From an uncultured Oscillospiraceae bacterium (GTDB lineage: Bacteria > Bacillota > Clostridia > Oscillospirales > Ruminococcaceae), in NCBI GenBank assembly GCA_910589145.1, contig CAJUSD010000046.1:6697-20061 (forward strand): 13,365 nucleotides of DNA. The letters are read 5' to 3'. Positions 13,324-13,365 of this stretch are shown one piece after another (within the stretch, counting starts at the first letter, position 1; every line of letters begins with the position of its first letter). The position numbers and the translations under genes were made by a program. Under the pieces are notes generated by a model. It did no database searches. It saw nothing but the letters and a program-made list of their open reading frames with translations, and had not been told where the DNA came from.

Positions 13324-13365
13324 TGGTATAGCAAGTTATACCATTTTCTACATACGGAAAATGGT
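13324..13365. repeat. Two overlapping inverted repeats at the window edge
   Basis: TGGTATA-N6-TATACCA (13324-13343) and ACCATTTTC-N8-GAAAATGGT (13340-13365) are both perfect and share ACCA, so only one can form a hairpin at a time. The first resembles operators of GntR/HutC-type regulators; the second could be a hairpin for a gene beyond the window. No function can be assigned. Confidence 0.5.

Overview
The window looks like chromosomal DNA of a gut-type Clostridia (Firmicutes; Lachnospiraceae or a close relative). Supporting signs are AGGAGG-type ribosome binding sites, sigma-A promoters, a T-box leader on a tRNA synthetase, a PadR-DUF1700 operon, DUF4358/DUF1624/DUF4367 family proteins and a TxpA-type holin-like toxin. 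This placement is inferred from gene content, not from a marker gene.

Layout: 1-903 is the 3' part of a gene with nearly identical 72-bp tandem repeats and a C-terminal Ig-like domain, interrupted by two in-frame TAA codons. A perfect 21-bp hairpin follows (1009-1055). From 1189 to 3209 runs a tightly overlapping PadR / DUF1700 / membrane-anchored protein operon with a promoter that carries a dyad. On the minus strand, 4783 down to 3426 encodes a DUF4358 lipoprotein and a DUF1624 multi-span membrane protein behind a consensus promoter; hairpins separate the two convergent operons. A cytosolic PAS-containing hybrid histidine kinase occupies 5072-7264. Then come about 200 bp of non-coding DNA with a nested stem arrangement, a complete T-box leader with an AUC (Ile) specifier, and a type-2 isoleucyl-tRNA synthetase (7763-10876).

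The most notable locus lies in the apparently empty stretch 10960-11350. It encodes a 31-residue putative holin-like toxin with its own promoter, a 5' leader that can hide its Shine-Dalgarno, and a perfect consensus promoter on the opposite strand firing a short antisense RNA that converges on the same terminator hairpin. This is the architecture of a type I toxin-antitoxin module. The 5' parts of the two RNAs also share a diverged sequence, so the locus is bracketed by an inverted repeat.

The right end (13152 down to 11443, minus strand) is a three-gene operon: an ECF-like sigma factor, a membrane-anchored DUF4367 anti-sigma factor overlapping it by 4 nt, and a small secreted beta-rich protein. 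It looks like a self-contained cell-surface signalling unit. Two overlapping dyads sit at the right edge.
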